Shown here one piece after another: positions 46,590 to 56,067 of a DNA stretch of 64,000 bases (within the stretch, counting starts at the first letter, position 1; each line of letters opens with the position of its first letter). A program made the position numbers and the translations under genes. Location of the stretch: positions 1 through 64,000 of the forward strand of contig JAWBSH010000001.1 in NCBI GenBank assembly GCA_038843015.1, written 5' to 3'. The notes under the pieces were generated by a model that did not search any database, had not been told where the DNA came from, and saw only the letters and a list, made by a program, of their open reading frames with translations. The DNA comes from Zestosphaera sp. Lineage in GTDB: Archaea; Thermoproteota; Thermoprotei_A; Sulfolobales; NBVN01.

Positions 46590-47016
46590 GAACGCCACCC
46601 TCCTTAATAAAGACTAAGACCTTAGAAGGTCTTGAGACAGGCACTTCATGAATTAACACTACCGAGCCTTCGAAGTCTGACCTCAAGCTTCGTACTTCTC
46701 TCTTGCTAGTTATGATGTACGCTAGCTTACTATCACGTTTAACATAATCACATTCTCGGACGTTCACGAAGACCTCACTACCGCTAACCTCAACAACGGC
46801 GAGCTTATCGCTTGAGCGAACCTCAACACATTTGTTCATGACTTCATTACAGACTAAGACATCAGGTCTCTGCGGAGACATCAACATCTCAACCAACTCA
46901 TGACACTGAATACTCTTGATGTCATCACGTGTTTTAACGTAACATTTAGGTTGGTTATATGCTTCAGGAGAGTCCAGAAAACCCTTACGTGCTTCCCCAG
47001 AACTTACTGAACTCAT
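46582..47016 (-). CDS. hypothetical protein, 144 aa
   Basis: I do not recognise this protein. It is alpha/beta with five Cys (KCYVKTRDD..IQCHELVEML, VCNEVMNKCVEV, ECDYV). The middle strands KLAVVEVSGSEVFVNVREC and C-terminal VVLIHEVPVSRPSKVLVFI suggest a small compact fold. ATG 47016 is chosen because GAGG lies about 10 bases before it. It overlaps the prenyl synthase stop and the GluRS start, so it is translated as part of the long operon. Confidence 0.7.
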   Translation of the reverse strand: MSSVSSGEARKGFLDSPEAYNQPKCYVKTRDDIKSIQCHELVEMLMSPQRPDVLVCNEVMNKCVEVRSSDKLAVVEVSGSEVFVNVRECDYVKRDSKLAYIITSKREVRSLRSDFEGSVVLIHEVPVSRPSKVLVFIKEGGVRE

Positions 47017-47017
47017 T

Positions 47018-48025
47018 TTAGTAATTCCTCGCAGCAACGAAGAGAGCTAAGTCTCGTAATAAGTCTCTAGCTTCTTGATCAACAGGTCTCACCCTACTCA
47101 ATGCTTCAAGACCTTGCTTGAGGTATTTATCAGCTAAGCTGTCAGCGAATTCTACAGCACCAGTAGACTTGATTAGTTCGGCCACGCTCTTAAGTTCTTC
47201 AATACTAGCATCTCTCTTTCCTAAAGTACTCATCAGTTTCTTTCCCTCATCTGAGCTCAGTTTACTCAGAGAATAAATCACTAAGACAGTCTTCTTTCCT
47301 TCTCTTAAGTCGCTGTAGACAGGCTTTCCTAACACAGACTCATCAGCAACTAAACCAAGCACGTCATCTCTTATCTGAAAAGCTATACCAACACCTTCAG
47401 CAAACTTCTCTAAATTAGTAATTTCATTTTCGGGAGCGCCTGCTAAGAGAGCTCCTATAACTAAGCTTGATTTAAAAAGTGCTGCAGTTTTTTTATAAAC
47501 CATGATTAAATACTCGTCAAGCGTGACATCCCACCTGTGTTCAAACTCCATATCTAGTGCCTGCCCTTCCGCGACCGTGACGGCAGCCCAAGTAAGTTCT
47601 TTAAATGCTTTGACTAACCTGTCAGCAGGCACTAACCCAGAAAGCCTTCCTAAAGCTTCAAAAGCTTTAGCAAAGAGCAAATCACCAGCAAGTATCGCCA
47701 TATCTTCACCGTAGACTGTGTGAACTGTTGGAACACCCCTGCGAAACGCGTCTTTATCCATTATATCATCATGAACTAGCGTGAAGTTATGCAAAATCTC
47801 TACAGAAGCTCCTGCACGAACTCCCACATTCTCGTCAAGCCCGTACATCCGACCACTTAACACTAAAGCTAGAGGCCTTAACCTCTTACCACCTGCTCTG
47901 ATCAGATGGTATGAAGCCTCATAAAGCTTCTTAGGCTCGCCGCTGATGACCTCGCTAATTACTTTATCTACCTCGGAAGCTACGTGCCTAGCGTAACTCA
48001 TTAGTTTGCTGAAGTCTTGACTCAC
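47018..48025 (-). CDS. geranylgeranyl/farnesyl diphosphate synthase (IdsA type)
   Basis: Short-chain trans-prenyl diphosphate synthase that builds the C20 units of archaeal lipids. The first Asp-rich motif is LVHDDIMD (about 89-96) with KDAFRRG following, and the second is QIRDDVLG (about 220). GGKRLRPLALVLSG is the substrate phosphate block. 335 residues. Start GTG, with GGTG 6 bases before. The exact chain length cannot be read with certainty from sequence alone. Confidence 0.92.
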   Translation of the reverse strand: MSQDFSKLMSYARHVASEVDKVISEVISGEPKKLYEASYHLIRAGGKRLRPLALVLSGRMYGLDENVGVRAGASVEILHNFTLVHDDIMDKDAFRRGVPTVHTVYGEDMAILAGDLLFAKAFEALGRLSGLVPADRLVKAFKELTWAAVTVAEGQALDMEFEHRWDVTLDEYLIMVYKKTAALFKSSLVIGALLAGAPENEITNLEKFAEGVGIAFQIRDDVLGLVADESVLGKPVYSDLREGKKTVLVIYSLSKLSSDEGKKLMSTLGKRDASIEELKSVAELIKSTGAVEFADSLADKYLKQGLEALSRVRPVDQEARDLLRDLALFVAARNY

Positions 48026-48059
48026 CTAACACACCTAATCATAAGGTAAAACCTAGAAT

Positions 48060-49133
48060 TTAAAGAGTGAAGCCTCTACTTACTAGCCATTCCCTCAAAA
48101 TAGAGGTGATTATAATAGGCTTACGCCTCAGCTCTGTGAGGTCTTTACTCCCAGTCAATGCTACAAGCGCCTTAATGCCGTGAATAAACGCTTGCAGAAA
48201 CTCTTCTAGGTAACCGCCGTAATAAGCCTTGAGAACAGGAGCTGCTAACCCTACTAGGTCAGCTCCTATCCTCAACGCTTTAACTGCATCAACAGAAGAC
48301 CTGATACCTCCAGAACCTATGATTATAGAATCAGGAGCTGCTCTCCTAGCTTCTATTATTGATGCTGCTGTAGGGATCCCCCAGTCAGCTATGTTTGTAG
48401 CAATTAATTCTTTAAGCCTATTATTCATTCTCTGAGCTCTATACTTCTCTACTAAGACCCAGTTAGTCCCTCCTGCCCCCGCCACATCAAACAGCCTGAC
48501 TCCAGCCTCGCTTAACTCCCTGACAACCTCATACGAAAGTCCTTGACCCACCTCTTTAATCATTATGGGGACAGGGAGTTCTCTAACGACAAGTCTCACC
48601 TTAGTCATTAAACCTCTGAAGTCAGGTGTTCCCTCAGGCTGAGCAACCTCCTGAGTTAAGTTTAGGTGGACAGCCAGCGCATCCGCGTTAATCATGTCTA
48701 CTAATTTGCTTATCTGACTCAGGTCGTACTTCACGAACTCGTGCGCTCCAATATTACTTACTAGGGGTATGCTCTTGGCGTACTCCCTAACTATTTTGAA
48801 GGTCTGTTCAAGTCTCGGATCCTCGATAGCAGCTCTCTGACTACCAACTCCTAGAGCAATCCCAAATCTCTCAGCTACGTTAGCGAGCTTGCCGTTTATT
48901 TCTTCAGTGCCCGGCGCTCCTCCAGTCATGCCGGTAATCATTACTGGGGCTTTCAAGACTTTCCCAAGAAACGAAGTCTCTAAGTTAACGCTACTCAGGG
49001 GAATTTCAGAAGATGCCTGATGAACTAGAAACACGTACTCGAGCCAAGTAGTGTTAGGTCCCTCTACCTTCTCCTTCAAGACGACATCTACGTGTTCCAG
49101 CTTCCTCAACTGGGCCTCATTACTTAAACCCAT
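48060..49133 (-). CDS. fni: isopentenyl-diphosphate delta-isomerase type 2
   Basis: FMN/NADPH-dependent isomerase interconverting IPP and DMAPP. The TIM barrel has APVMITGMTGGAPGTEEINGKLA, GIALGVGSQRAAIEDP, the HLNLTQEVAQPEG motif and the FMN phosphate loops VAGAGGTNW and GSGGIRSSVDAVKAL. 357 residues. It overlaps the IPK stop by 10 bases. It follows directly on IPK in the pathway, turning IPP into DMAPP for IdsA. Confidence 0.95.
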   Translation of the reverse strand: MGLSNEAQLRKLEHVDVVLKEKVEGPNTTWLEYVFLVHQASSEIPLSSVNLETSFLGKVLKAPVMITGMTGGAPGTEEINGKLANVAERFGIALGVGSQRAAIEDPRLEQTFKIVREYAKSIPLVSNIGAHEFVKYDLSQISKLVDMINADALAVHLNLTQEVAQPEGTPDFRGLMTKVRLVVRELPVPIMIKEVGQGLSYEVVRELSEAGVRLFDVAGAGGTNWVLVEKYRAQRMNNRLKELIATNIADWGIPTAASIIEARRAAPDSIIIGSGGIRSSVDAVKALRIGADLVGLAAPVLKAYYGGYLEEFLQAFIHGIKALVALTGSKDLTELRRKPIIITSILREWLVSRGFTL

Positions 49134-49894
49134 AGAACAGACCCTACTACATTCTTTTCTTCAAGAGCATTTAATAAGTTACCCGGTATAAGACCATTAA
49201 CAACGTAAACCGTCACACCCCTAATACCGAGAGATAGAGGCTTCTTCAGTTTATTAAGCATCCCTCCCGTAACGTCGGAAACCTCCCAAAAACTAGCTTC
49301 CCTCAACACGTCACTTACGTGCATATTGCTTAAGACTCGCGCATCTTCACAGAGCTTCGGGTCCTTATCGTACACACCATTAACGTCTGTAACGAAAATA
49401 ACTTTCCTCAAACCTAGAGACTTAGTCAAATACCACACTATGTCATCTCCCGAAAGAACTTTCAGTTCACTACCTGAGATTATTACGTCGCCGTAAAGAA
49501 CTGGCACCATGCCTGAACTTATAAACCTTTCAACCACGCTAAAATCGCATTCTCTGAATTCTACTCCCCAGCATATAGACCTGGGCGGTATCCTGACCGC
49601 CGGCACCTCAGAAGCTAGTAAGACCTCAGTTATTAAGTGATTAAGGAAGTCCATGTAAAAAGCTACTCTAGTATAGCATTGCGTGTTTATGTGACCTACC
49701 TTCTCAAGACATTCCCTAACTAGCGAGTGACCGAAAGAACCTCCCCCGTGAACTAGTATGAGCTCTTGTCTCTTATCTCCACGTAAGAAACTAGATATTT
49801 CCTCAGCAAGTCTAAACACTACGTCTGACCGGGCTGAGAAAGGTTCGTTCTTCCTCGTTATTACTGAGCCTCCTAACTTTACTACAGCACTCAC
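49124..49894 (-). CDS. isopentenyl phosphate kinase
   Basis: Phosphorylates isopentenyl phosphate to IPP in the archaeal modified mevalonate pathway. Amino-acid-kinase fold: VVKLGGSVITRK at the N-terminus, LVHGGGSFGH with the catalytic His of IPK, IFVTDVNGVYDKDP and DVTGGMLNKL at the nucleotide site. 256 residues. It overlaps its neighbours on both sides by 4-11 bases. Confidence 0.94.
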   Translation of the reverse strand: MSAVVKLGGSVITRKNEPFSARSDVVFRLAEEISSFLRGDKRQELILVHGGGSFGHSLVRECLEKVGHINTQCYTRVAFYMDFLNHLITEVLLASEVPAVRIPPRSICWGVEFRECDFSVVERFISSGMVPVLYGDVIISGSELKVLSGDDIVWYLTKSLGLRKVIFVTDVNGVYDKDPKLCEDARVLSNMHVSDVLREASFWEVSDVTGGMLNKLKKPLSLGIRGVTVYVVNGLIPGNLLNALEEKNVVGSVLWV

Positions 49895-50637
49895 TTAATA
49901 ATCACCTCAACACTAAAGGCCTTGTCGATGTCTGGGAATATCAGTGCTAATCCCTTCTCACTTTTAGGTGGCTGAACACCGTAAAGAACATACCACAAAG
50001 CATTATATAATCTCAGAAACTTACTCACGTCTTTCTCTTCCCTCAGATTACTGAAGACACTGATGATCACGTTACCTGCTAAATGAGTCAAGTAGTCGAT
50101 AAACGGCTGGTCAGTAAGGGACTGAAGCGCTACCTCAGAAATATCTGTTACTTCAGCGACTAAGGGCTTATCAATCTCTACGTACTCCTCGCCAAACCTC
50201 CATATGTAGGGCCTCCCAATCAAGTCAGCAAGCCTTAAACCAAAAACACTGTGAGGTAAGCCTATCTTAGAATCTATCCTCCACGCAGCTTCAATAATGT
50301 CACTGTCTAGCTTACCACCCAATAACTCTAGAATAGTATTAGTAGCATGGACATACGTATATTCTCTTAACGATTTACTTGAGGTCTTCACTCTCAACCT
50401 CAAAGAAAACTCCATATCTAGCTCCGATGAGAGGAGCTTGAGAAACTCTCTGATTCTGCTCTCAATGAATGAGGGCTCTATAGACCCAGAAACAAAAATT
50501 CTTGAAGTTTCTCTGACTACTTCAGCTTCAGTAAGTATTTCGTATGTTGTCGGAAAAAATATTATGGGGTTATGTCTGTCTGGTATAGGTATGTGGAATA
50601 AGGGGATCCATACGTAGCCGCTTCTAGTAAGCTTCAC
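49891..50637 (-). CDS. unrecognised protein in the isoprenoid gene run, 248 aa
   Basis: I do not recognise this protein. It lies between MEMO and IPK, where many archaea carry mevalonate kinase, but I see none of the GHMP motifs (PGK.xLxGEH, the Gly/Ser-rich GLGSSAA loop, or a late GAGxGG). The N-terminal beta-rich part (GYVWIPLFHIPIPDRHNPIIFFPTT described by its first 20 residues only: GYVWIPLFHIPIPDRHNPII) is followed by helices and a VAEVTDISEVALQSLTD stretch. A highly diverged GHMP-fold protein or an unrelated insertion are both possible. It overlaps IPK by 4 bases; GTG start with GAGGTG about 10 bases upstream. Confidence 0.7.
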   Translation of the reverse strand: MKLTRSGYVWIPLFHIPIPDRHNPIIFFPTTYEILTEAEVVRETSRIFVSGSIEPSFIESRIREFLKLLSSELDMEFSLRLRVKTSSKSLREYTYVHATNTILELLGGKLDSDIIEAAWRIDSKIGLPHSVFGLRLADLIGRPYIWRFGEEYVEIDKPLVAEVTDISEVALQSLTDQPFIDYLTHLAGNVIISVFSNLREEKDVSKFLRLYNALWYVLYGVQPPKSEKGLALIFPDIDKAFSVEVIIK

Positions 50638-50677
50638 CTAACCGAAGCACCTCTCTTAAGTATAGGGGGCGCGCGAC

Positions 50678-51529
50678 CTACTTAAGAATTCTGATAGCTG
50701 AGTAACCCACGACTAACGACTTATCGCCTGATACGTCTCCTGAGGTCGCGTATTTCAAGACTTCTACTCCAGAAGAGCCACTCAGTATAGCGTAATAGAG
50801 GAGAGTCATGACTGGCGCCACACCACACATCGTTATGTTCTTTCTTAAGACTACATCAAACAATCCTTTAGGGTCTAATGATTTTATTTTGTCTAGAACA
50901 GTCTTGTCTTTCTCGGCAGCTCTGTCGTGTGGTTCGTAGTGAGTTAAGTCTGTTGATGCTATAACTACTACGTCTCTCCCAAGCTTTGAGGAAGCTTTGA
51001 AGATAGACGCAGCTAGGTCTTCCGAGATTTCAGGTACCTGATACATGATAGATATAGGAACTATGCTTACGTCTTTAAAGAGATACTGCAAGAAAGGTAT
51101 TTGAACCTCGAGTGAGTGCTCCTCGTAATGAGCCTGCTTGTCTGGCCTAGCATACTGCGAGTTGCTTATTATTTCTTTAGCTAGGTCGGCATCAATAATA
51201 GCGTGACCTAGCGGGGTCTCCCACACCCCCTCATCCCATACTGAAACTATCTCTCCAGCGCCTGTGTGATTAGGTCCTAACAAAATAAAAACGTCTGGCT
51301 TTCCCTCAGAAGCTAGTTTCGCGTATGAATGCGCTGCTACTGGACCGCTGTAGATGTATCCTGCGTGAGGTACTACGAACCCTATACTCTCCTTACTCCT
51401 AACTTCTGAGACTTTAGGGATGAAACCCGGTCCGTGCTTATGTGTGAAAGCCCATTCAATCTGCTTAATTAAGGATTCTCTTCTACCCTCATAAAAATAG
51501 CCTGCTACTACAGGCTTTCTTATACTCAT
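50678..51529 (-). CDS. MEMO1/AmmeMemoRadiSam-type family protein
   Basis: A 283-residue MEMO family protein, related to class III extradiol dioxygenases. Conserved: [10 protein letters not shown] at the start, [17 protein letters not shown] (metal-site His), [19 protein letters not shown] and ASTDLTHYE, with MCGVAPV near the end. The archaeal role is unsettled. The gene commonly neighbours S2 and isoprenoid genes in archaea, as here. ATG overlaps the S2 stop by 4 bases. Confidence 0.93.
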   Translation of the reverse strand: MSIRKPVVAGYFYEGRRESLIKQIEWAFTHKHGPGFIPKVSEVRSKESIGFVVPHAGYIYSGPVAAHSYAKLASEGKPDVFILLGPNHTGAGEIVSVWDEGVWETPLGHAIIDADLAKEIISNSQYARPDKQAHYEEHSLEVQIPFLQYLFKDVSIVPISIMYQVPEISEDLAASIFKASSKLGRDVVVIASTDLTHYEPHDRAAEKDKTVLDKIKSLDPKGLFDVVLRKNITMCGVAPVMTLLYYAILSGSSGVEVLKYATSGDVSGDKSLVVGYSAIRILK

Positions 51530-52164
51530 TTACTTAACACCTTAGTCTCGAAGGCGTCAGGCCCTACGCTTAACTCACCTGTTGGTGGTAGAACTCCCCT
51601 CTCTCTAAGCACTTGCCTAGCGAGCAACCAGTAAATAACTGCCAGAGACTTCCTGCCTTTATTATTGCCTGGAATAACTAAATCTATATTACTCGTTTTA
51701 GAGTCTGTGCTGACTATAGCTACTACAGGTATCCCTATCCTAGAAGCCTCTATAAGTGCTTGCTGATCTACTCTAGGGTCTGTAACGACGAGTACTTCAG
51801 GCTCTATATAGATACTCAGGTTAGGATTCGTGAGTGTTCCAGGTATAAACCTACCTACAATAGACTTGCCTCCAGTCAACTCAGCGAATTTCTGGACTGG
51901 CTGGAAACCGTAGGGTCTTGCCGAAACTGCTAGCACAGCGTCTGGTCTGAAACTAGCTATGAATTTTCCGGCTATGCGGATCCTCTCATCAATCTTCTTC
52001 ACGTCTATTATGTATGGTCCGTCAGGTCTCTGCCTATAGACGAATTTCTCCATGTGTTTAGTACACATGTAAGTGCCTATGTGTACACCTGCTTCTAAGT
52101 ATATGTTAAGCGGGACTAGTAATTCACTGCCTGCTAGCTTCTCTCGATCAACGTCCTCACTCAT
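51526..52164 (-). CDS. rps2: ribosomal protein S2
   Basis: A 212-residue archaeal S2 (relative of eukaryotic SA). Typical: [41 protein letters not shown] and the C-terminal [28 protein letters not shown]. Part of the S13-to-GluRS operon. Confidence 0.97.
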   Translation of the reverse strand: MSEDVDREKLAGSELLVPLNIYLEAGVHIGTYMCTKHMEKFVYRQRPDGPYIIDVKKIDERIRIAGKFIASFRPDAVLAVSARPYGFQPVQKFAELTGGKSIVGRFIPGTLTNPNLSIYIEPEVLVVTDPRVDQQALIEASRIGIPVVAIVSTDSKTSNIDLVIPGNNKGRKSLAVIYWLLARQVLRERGVLPPTGELSVGPDAFETKVLSK

Positions 52165-52168
52165 GCGA

Positions 52169-52372
52169 TTACACCTTCCTAGTATACATAACTAACTCCT
52201 CAATTAAGTCTAGGTGCGAGATAAACATCCTCCTGCAACAGTATCTCTTAACACCCAAGTCATCAAGTACTCTCCCTGGGTCCTTACCAGACTTAACACC
52301 TTCTACGAAAGCCTCCCACTTATCACCTATTACCGCGCCGCACGTAAAGCATCTCACCGGGATAACTACCAT
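52169..52372 (-). CDS. rpoN: RNA polymerase subunit N (Rpb10 homologue)
   Basis: A 67-residue zinc-binding RNA polymerase assembly subunit: [16 protein letters not shown] supplies CxxC and [13 protein letters not shown] the CC pair. 6 bases after the S9 stop. Confidence 0.97.
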   Translation of the reverse strand: MVVIPVRCFTCGAVIGDKWEAFVEGVKSGKDPGRVLDDLGVKRYCCRRMFISHLDLIEELVMYTRKV

Positions 52373-52378
52373 AACGCG

Positions 52379-52804
52379 TCACCTGTAAGACTTCTGCCTG
52401 AATCTTCTTGCAGAGTACCGCATCCACTTCTCAGGCTCCGTTCTTCTCGGGTCTCCAGCTATCATTGCCCTAGAATACTCGCTAAATATTCTCTTCAGTT
52501 CTTCACTGCCCGTGAAACTCAGTAAAGCACGTGATATTGCTGTCCTCACAGCGTCGGCTTGAGCCATAACACCGCCTCCTCTCACATAAACACGTACATC
52601 AACCTTATCCCAGACTTCCTTACCAGCTAGTAATAGGGGTTCCATCATCTTCATCCTAGCCATCTCAACAGGCCATATCTCGATAGGTACTCCGTTGATC
52701 CAGACTCTCCCCTTACCTGGTTCTACAACTGCCTTAGCTACTGCTGTCTTACGCTTACCTACTGCTATGACTATTTTTGAATCATGAGGCTGTGTCTTAC
52801 TCAT
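52379..52804 (-). CDS. rps9: ribosomal protein S9
   Basis: 141 residues; VGKRKTAVAKAVVEPGKGRVWINGVPIE is the conserved opening and the basic tail ends RRFRQKSYR, which reaches the decoding centre. ATG overlaps the L13 stop by 4 bases; GGTAA precedes it. Confidence 0.97.
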   Translation of the reverse strand: MSKTQPHDSKIVIAVGKRKTAVAKAVVEPGKGRVWINGVPIEIWPVEMARMKMMEPLLLAGKEVWDKVDVRVYVRGGGVMAQADAVRTAISRALLSFTGSEELKRIFSEYSRAMIAGDPRRTEPEKWMRYSARRFRQKSYR

Positions 52805-53253
52805 TTACCTCCCCTCCATCCAAGAGCCGTAGCTATCTCAGCAACAGTCACTACTCTCCTAGACCTACGAGTAGCTAGTCTAACCATCTCCTTACCCTCT
52901 AACTCCTTAGGTACCCCAACAAATACTCTTAGCTTACTTAAGTTGACCCGACCCTTATTGAAGCTTTTCGGTAACATACCTCGCACAGTATACTTGACTA
53001 TGGAGACAGGGTTTCTAGGCCTTCTAGGAGAACTTTTCTCAGGATTTCTTAAGGTTCTTAGAGTAAGCCAAATCTTGTAGCCTTCAATAACTCTCTGCTT
53101 CTCACCGCTAACTACTGCTTTCTCAGCATTAACTACATAGACTTCATACCCTTCCTTTAGGAGCTGAGCTATCCTAGAAGCTAACCTACCTAATATAGCT
53201 CCCTCAGCATCTATTACGATCTCTCTCCTCGCTTCAACATCCTGTGAGCTCAT
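52801..53253 (-). CDS. rpl13: ribosomal protein L13
   Basis: 150 residues; VIDAEGAILGRLASRIAQLLKEGYEVYVVNAEKAVVSG and VKYTVRGMLPK are diagnostic. It overlaps L18e and S9 by 4 bases each. Confidence 0.97.
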   Translation of the reverse strand: MSSQDVEARREIVIDAEGAILGRLASRIAQLLKEGYEVYVVNAEKAVVSGEKQRVIEGYKIWLTLRTLRNPEKSSPRRPRNPVSIVKYTVRGMLPKSFNKGRVNLSKLRVFVGVPKELEGKEMVRLATRRSRRVVTVAEIATALGWRGGK

Positions 53254-53618
53254 ATTACCACCTTAACGCCGCTTCCACTAGGATTAATGCTAATTAAGTC
53301 TTTAATACTCATTACTTGACCACCAGCATTCTTGACCTTCTCTACGGCCTTAGGTGAGAAACTGAAAGCAGCTACTACTACTCTCTTGTTTATGGTGCCG
53401 GCACCCAGAAGCTTCCCAGGAATTACCACTACCTCATTAGGTGAGGCCACTCTCTCTAATTTAGAGACATTAACTACTACTCTGCTCCTAGAAGGTCTTT
53501 CTAGGATATCAGCTACGTAATCCCATATAGGCGCCTTATACTGGTTAGCTGTCTTCCTTAATTCTCTAGTCAGTGTTCTCAAAGTAATGTTTGTAGGTCC
53601 TGTACGAGGCACCCTCAC
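53250..53618 (-). CDS. rpl18e: ribosomal protein L18e
   Basis: 122 residues related to L15; TNITLRTLTRELRK, VVVIPGKLLGAGTINKRVVVAAFSFSPKA and the ending SGVKVVI are typical. GTG start overlapping the rpoD stop. Confidence 0.97.
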   Translation of the reverse strand: MRVPRTGPTNITLRTLTRELRKTANQYKAPIWDYVADILERPSRSRVVVNVSKLERVASPNEVVVIPGKLLGAGTINKRVVVAAFSFSPKAVEKVKNAGGQVMSIKDLISINPSGSGVKVVI

Positions 53619-54451
53619 TCACCACTCTGAACTTTAATAGAGTCCAATACACTTAAAAACTTATCAAGTTTTGATATAACTATCTTCAAAGCTTCAGCCA
53701 CCACAGTCTCCGGCTTTAGAGACCCGGAAGACTCTATAGTTAGGTAAAACTCGTCGTCTTTAAACCCCAACTCTATAGCGTCGGTAGGGCAGGACTTAAC
53801 GCATTGCCTGCAGAGAATACATTTCTCATCATACGCTCTCACCTTACCGCCCTCCAAGACTAAAGCATCCCGTGGGCAGACCTCCACACACTTACCGCAG
53901 AGAGTGCATAAACTCTCTTTAATAGTGAGTCTTGCAGAGTAGGTTACTGTAGAGATAGTTACTGGAGACCACTTAATATGTTCTATGCCTCTCCCAAGTC
54001 TTGCGTAAGCCTCTAAAGAAATCTCTTGGTTAGGTCCGAGAACTACTATAGGTATCTTATCGTAGACGGGCCTCACGTCAGGGTCTGTAAGGGGCTTGAG
54101 GTCACCTGAGTACACAGTCTTAGTCTCGCCATCTTTTGCTGAGGCTTGAAGAGACAAAACCGCGTAGCACTCGATAGATTTTTCAGGACCTGCGCCAACA
54201 CACTCCTCAGGACTCTTATACTTCCTCAGAGCTTCTTCAGAATTCAGCGGTATTAGACCTAATCTGTGAGCTATTATCTCGTCATGAAGAACTGAAGTGT
54301 TGTTGTTGAATATAACGAAATCTACAGCCATGGTTGGAACATACTCCATAGAAGCTCTCCTAATAGCGTTTAAGAGGGCTAGGGGGACTCCTTTGAAGAG
54401 AAGTTTAAGACGATTATCTCCTCTCTCAACTACTATGACAGAATAAGACAC
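53615..54451 (-). CDS. rpoD: RNA polymerase subunit D with two [4Fe-4S] motifs
   Basis: Alpha-like assembly subunit (278 residues) that pairs with subunit L. The N- and C-terminal dimerisation parts (LLNAIRRASMEYVPTMAVD and the ending KIVISKLDKFLS) flank a ferredoxin-like insertion with CTLCGKCVEVCP and CILCRQCVKSCP, all eight Cys intact, so two clusters are predicted. GTG start with GGTGTAAG upstream. Confidence 0.96.
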   Translation of the reverse strand: MSYSVIVVERGDNRLKLLFKGVPLALLNAIRRASMEYVPTMAVDFVIFNNNTSVLHDEIIAHRLGLIPLNSEEALRKYKSPEECVGAGPEKSIECYAVLSLQASAKDGETKTVYSGDLKPLTDPDVRPVYDKIPIVVLGPNQEISLEAYARLGRGIEHIKWSPVTISTVTYSARLTIKESLCTLCGKCVEVCPRDALVLEGGKVRAYDEKCILCRQCVKSCPTDAIELGFKDDEFYLTIESSGSLKPETVVAEALKIVISKLDKFLSVLDSIKVQSGE

Positions 54452-54452
54452 C

Positions 54453-54854
54453 TTACACCCTCCTACCTCTCCTGCCGCCAGGCCTCCGCGTCGTGTCGTG
54501 GGGGATGGGAGTTACGTCCTCTATACGCCCGATAATGAATCCAGTCCTGGCTAAGGCTCTAATAGCTGCTTGAGCGCCGGGCCCAGGTATCTTAGGCCCG
54601 TGGCCTCCCGGACCCCTAACCTTAATATGTATAGCGTTTATTCCCTTATCCATGGCTTTCTGAGCAGCTCTGTAAGCGATGAGCATCGCTACGTAGGGAG
54701 ACGGCTTCTCTCTATCAGCTCTTACTACCATCCCTCCAGACATAGTCGCCACAGTCTCAGCACCGCTTAAGTCAGTTATGTGGACTATAGTGTTATTGAA
54801 AGAACTGTATATGTGTGCAACCCCCCACTTAAGTTCTCTAGAAGTAAAAGCCAT
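54453..54854 (-). CDS. rps11: ribosomal protein S11
   Basis: 133 residues; [27 protein letters not shown] and the basic ending [16 protein letters not shown]-like tail (here [17 protein letters not shown]) identify it. 1 base before rpoD. Confidence 0.97.
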   Translation of the reverse strand: MAFTSRELKWGVAHIYSSFNNTIVHITDLSGAETVATMSGGMVVRADREKPSPYVAMLIAYRAAQKAMDKGINAIHIKVRGPGGHGPKIPGPGAQAAIRALARTGFIIGRIEDVTPIPHDTTRRPGGRRGRRV

Positions 54855-54864
54855 AAATCCTCAC

Positions 54865-55401
54865 CTACTCACTGCCTAATACTTCTCCAAAAATTTCTTC
54901 CTTCTTTATTCTAGTAGCTATAGGCGAGCCCGGAGTAAAACCAACTAACTGCTCTTCTTCTCTATTGACTAGGTAGCCAGGCGACGTCACTCTCTTACCA
55001 CCGATGGATATGTGGCCGTGCACGATTAGTTGCCTAGCTTCATGAATAGTCCTAGCAAGTCCTTTCCTATACACTATAGTCTGCAACCTTCTCTGAAGAA
55101 CGTCTTCAACGGTTAGTCCTAGAATATCGTCTATAGTGCCGTACTCTTTCTGAAGGAGTCCTAAGCTATAAAGCTTCCTAACTAGGTCTTTCTCTCTAAC
55201 AGACCTCTCATCAGGGGTTAGAGAGAGGAGTGCCTTAGCTTTATTCCTTATATTCCTCAAGTAAGTCTGAGCAAGCCATAATTCCCTCTTATTCCTCAAC
55301 CCATACTTACCTACTAACTCCATCTCTTCAACTAGCCTGTCTTTAATCCACGGATGCCCGGGCTTTTCCCACTTCCTCCTAGATTTTCTTGGGTCACCCA
55401 T
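54865..55401 (-). CDS. rps4: ribosomal protein S4
   Basis: 178 residues; [18 protein letters not shown] is the archaeal S4 start and an S4 RNA-binding domain ([29 protein letters not shown]) is at about 105-150. ATG 55401 follows GGTGG. Confidence 0.97.
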   Translation of the reverse strand: MGDPRKSRRKWEKPGHPWIKDRLVEEMELVGKYGLRNKRELWLAQTYLRNIRNKAKALLSLTPDERSVREKDLVRKLYSLGLLQKEYGTIDDILGLTVEDVLQRRLQTIVYRKGLARTIHEARQLIVHGHISIGGKRVTSPGYLVNREEEQLVGFTPGSPIATRIKKEEIFGEVLGSE

Positions 55402-55427
55402 CAAAGACCACCCAACTACTCACTAAC

Positions 55428-55898
55428 TCACTCCTGCTTCTGCTGTGCTGCCTTACCCTTAGTAACCCCAACTACAGGCCCTATCCTGCCCGTAGTGTGG
55501 GTTCTCTGCCCTCTCACTTTAAGACCCAGCTGATGTCTTATACCTCTCCAACTCCTCGTCTTTATCTCTCTCTCAATATCGCTTCTAGCCTCAAAAATCA
55601 AGTCTGCTGATATGAGGTGTCTATCCTCTCCTGAAGCGTAGTCTTTCCGCCTGTTAAGATACCAGGCAGGAATACCGTACTTAAGTGGATTATTTATTAC
55701 GTCTTCTACTCTCCGCACTTCAGCATCACTTAAGTAGCCTATACGAGATTGAGGGTCAAGCCCGACTATCCTCGCTATAGCGAGTCCAGTATGATAGCCA
55801 ACTCCCTTTATCTTAGCTAGACCGTAAGGAATAAGTAAGTCTCCCTCTACATCAACGCCGGCAATCCTCACTATATGCCTAAACCTACCCTCACTCAT
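55428..55898 (-). CDS. rps13: ribosomal protein S13
   Basis: Head protein contacting 50S and tRNA. FRHIVRIAGVDVEGDL and the tail GLKVRGQRTHTTGRIGPVVGVTKGK are diagnostic. ATG 55898 gives the usual N-terminus and has GGTG 8 bases upstream; GTG 55910 also has a GGTG. First gene of the long ribosomal/RNA polymerase/isoprenoid operon. Confidence 0.97.
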   Translation of the reverse strand: MSEGRFRHIVRIAGVDVEGDLLIPYGLAKIKGVGYHTGLAIARIVGLDPQSRIGYLSDAEVRRVEDVINNPLKYGIPAWYLNRRKDYASGEDRHLISADLIFEARSDIEREIKTRSWRGIRHQLGLKVRGQRTHTTGRIGPVVGVTKGKAAQQKQE

Positions 55899-55940
55899 TC
55901 TATTATTCACCGCACACCTAGATTAAAGACTATTAACAGT

Positions 55941-55949
55941 ATATAAGTT
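55941..55949 (-). promoter_or_regulatory. TATA box of the S13-to-GluRS operon
   Basis: ACTTATAT on the minus strand, 30-40 bases before the S13 start. Nearly all following genes to 44805 overlap or are separated by less than 45 bases, so this is the likely main promoter. Confidence 0.55.
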
Positions 55950-56067
55950 TTTTCAAGACTGTAGGATTAATCACGCGTCTCAGTTCTTGATTAGTCTTAA
56001 GACCTGCCCAACTAGTTTCTGGCCTATAAGGTAGCGAGACCTACTCAAGACCAGAGTTTTAGAGGTC

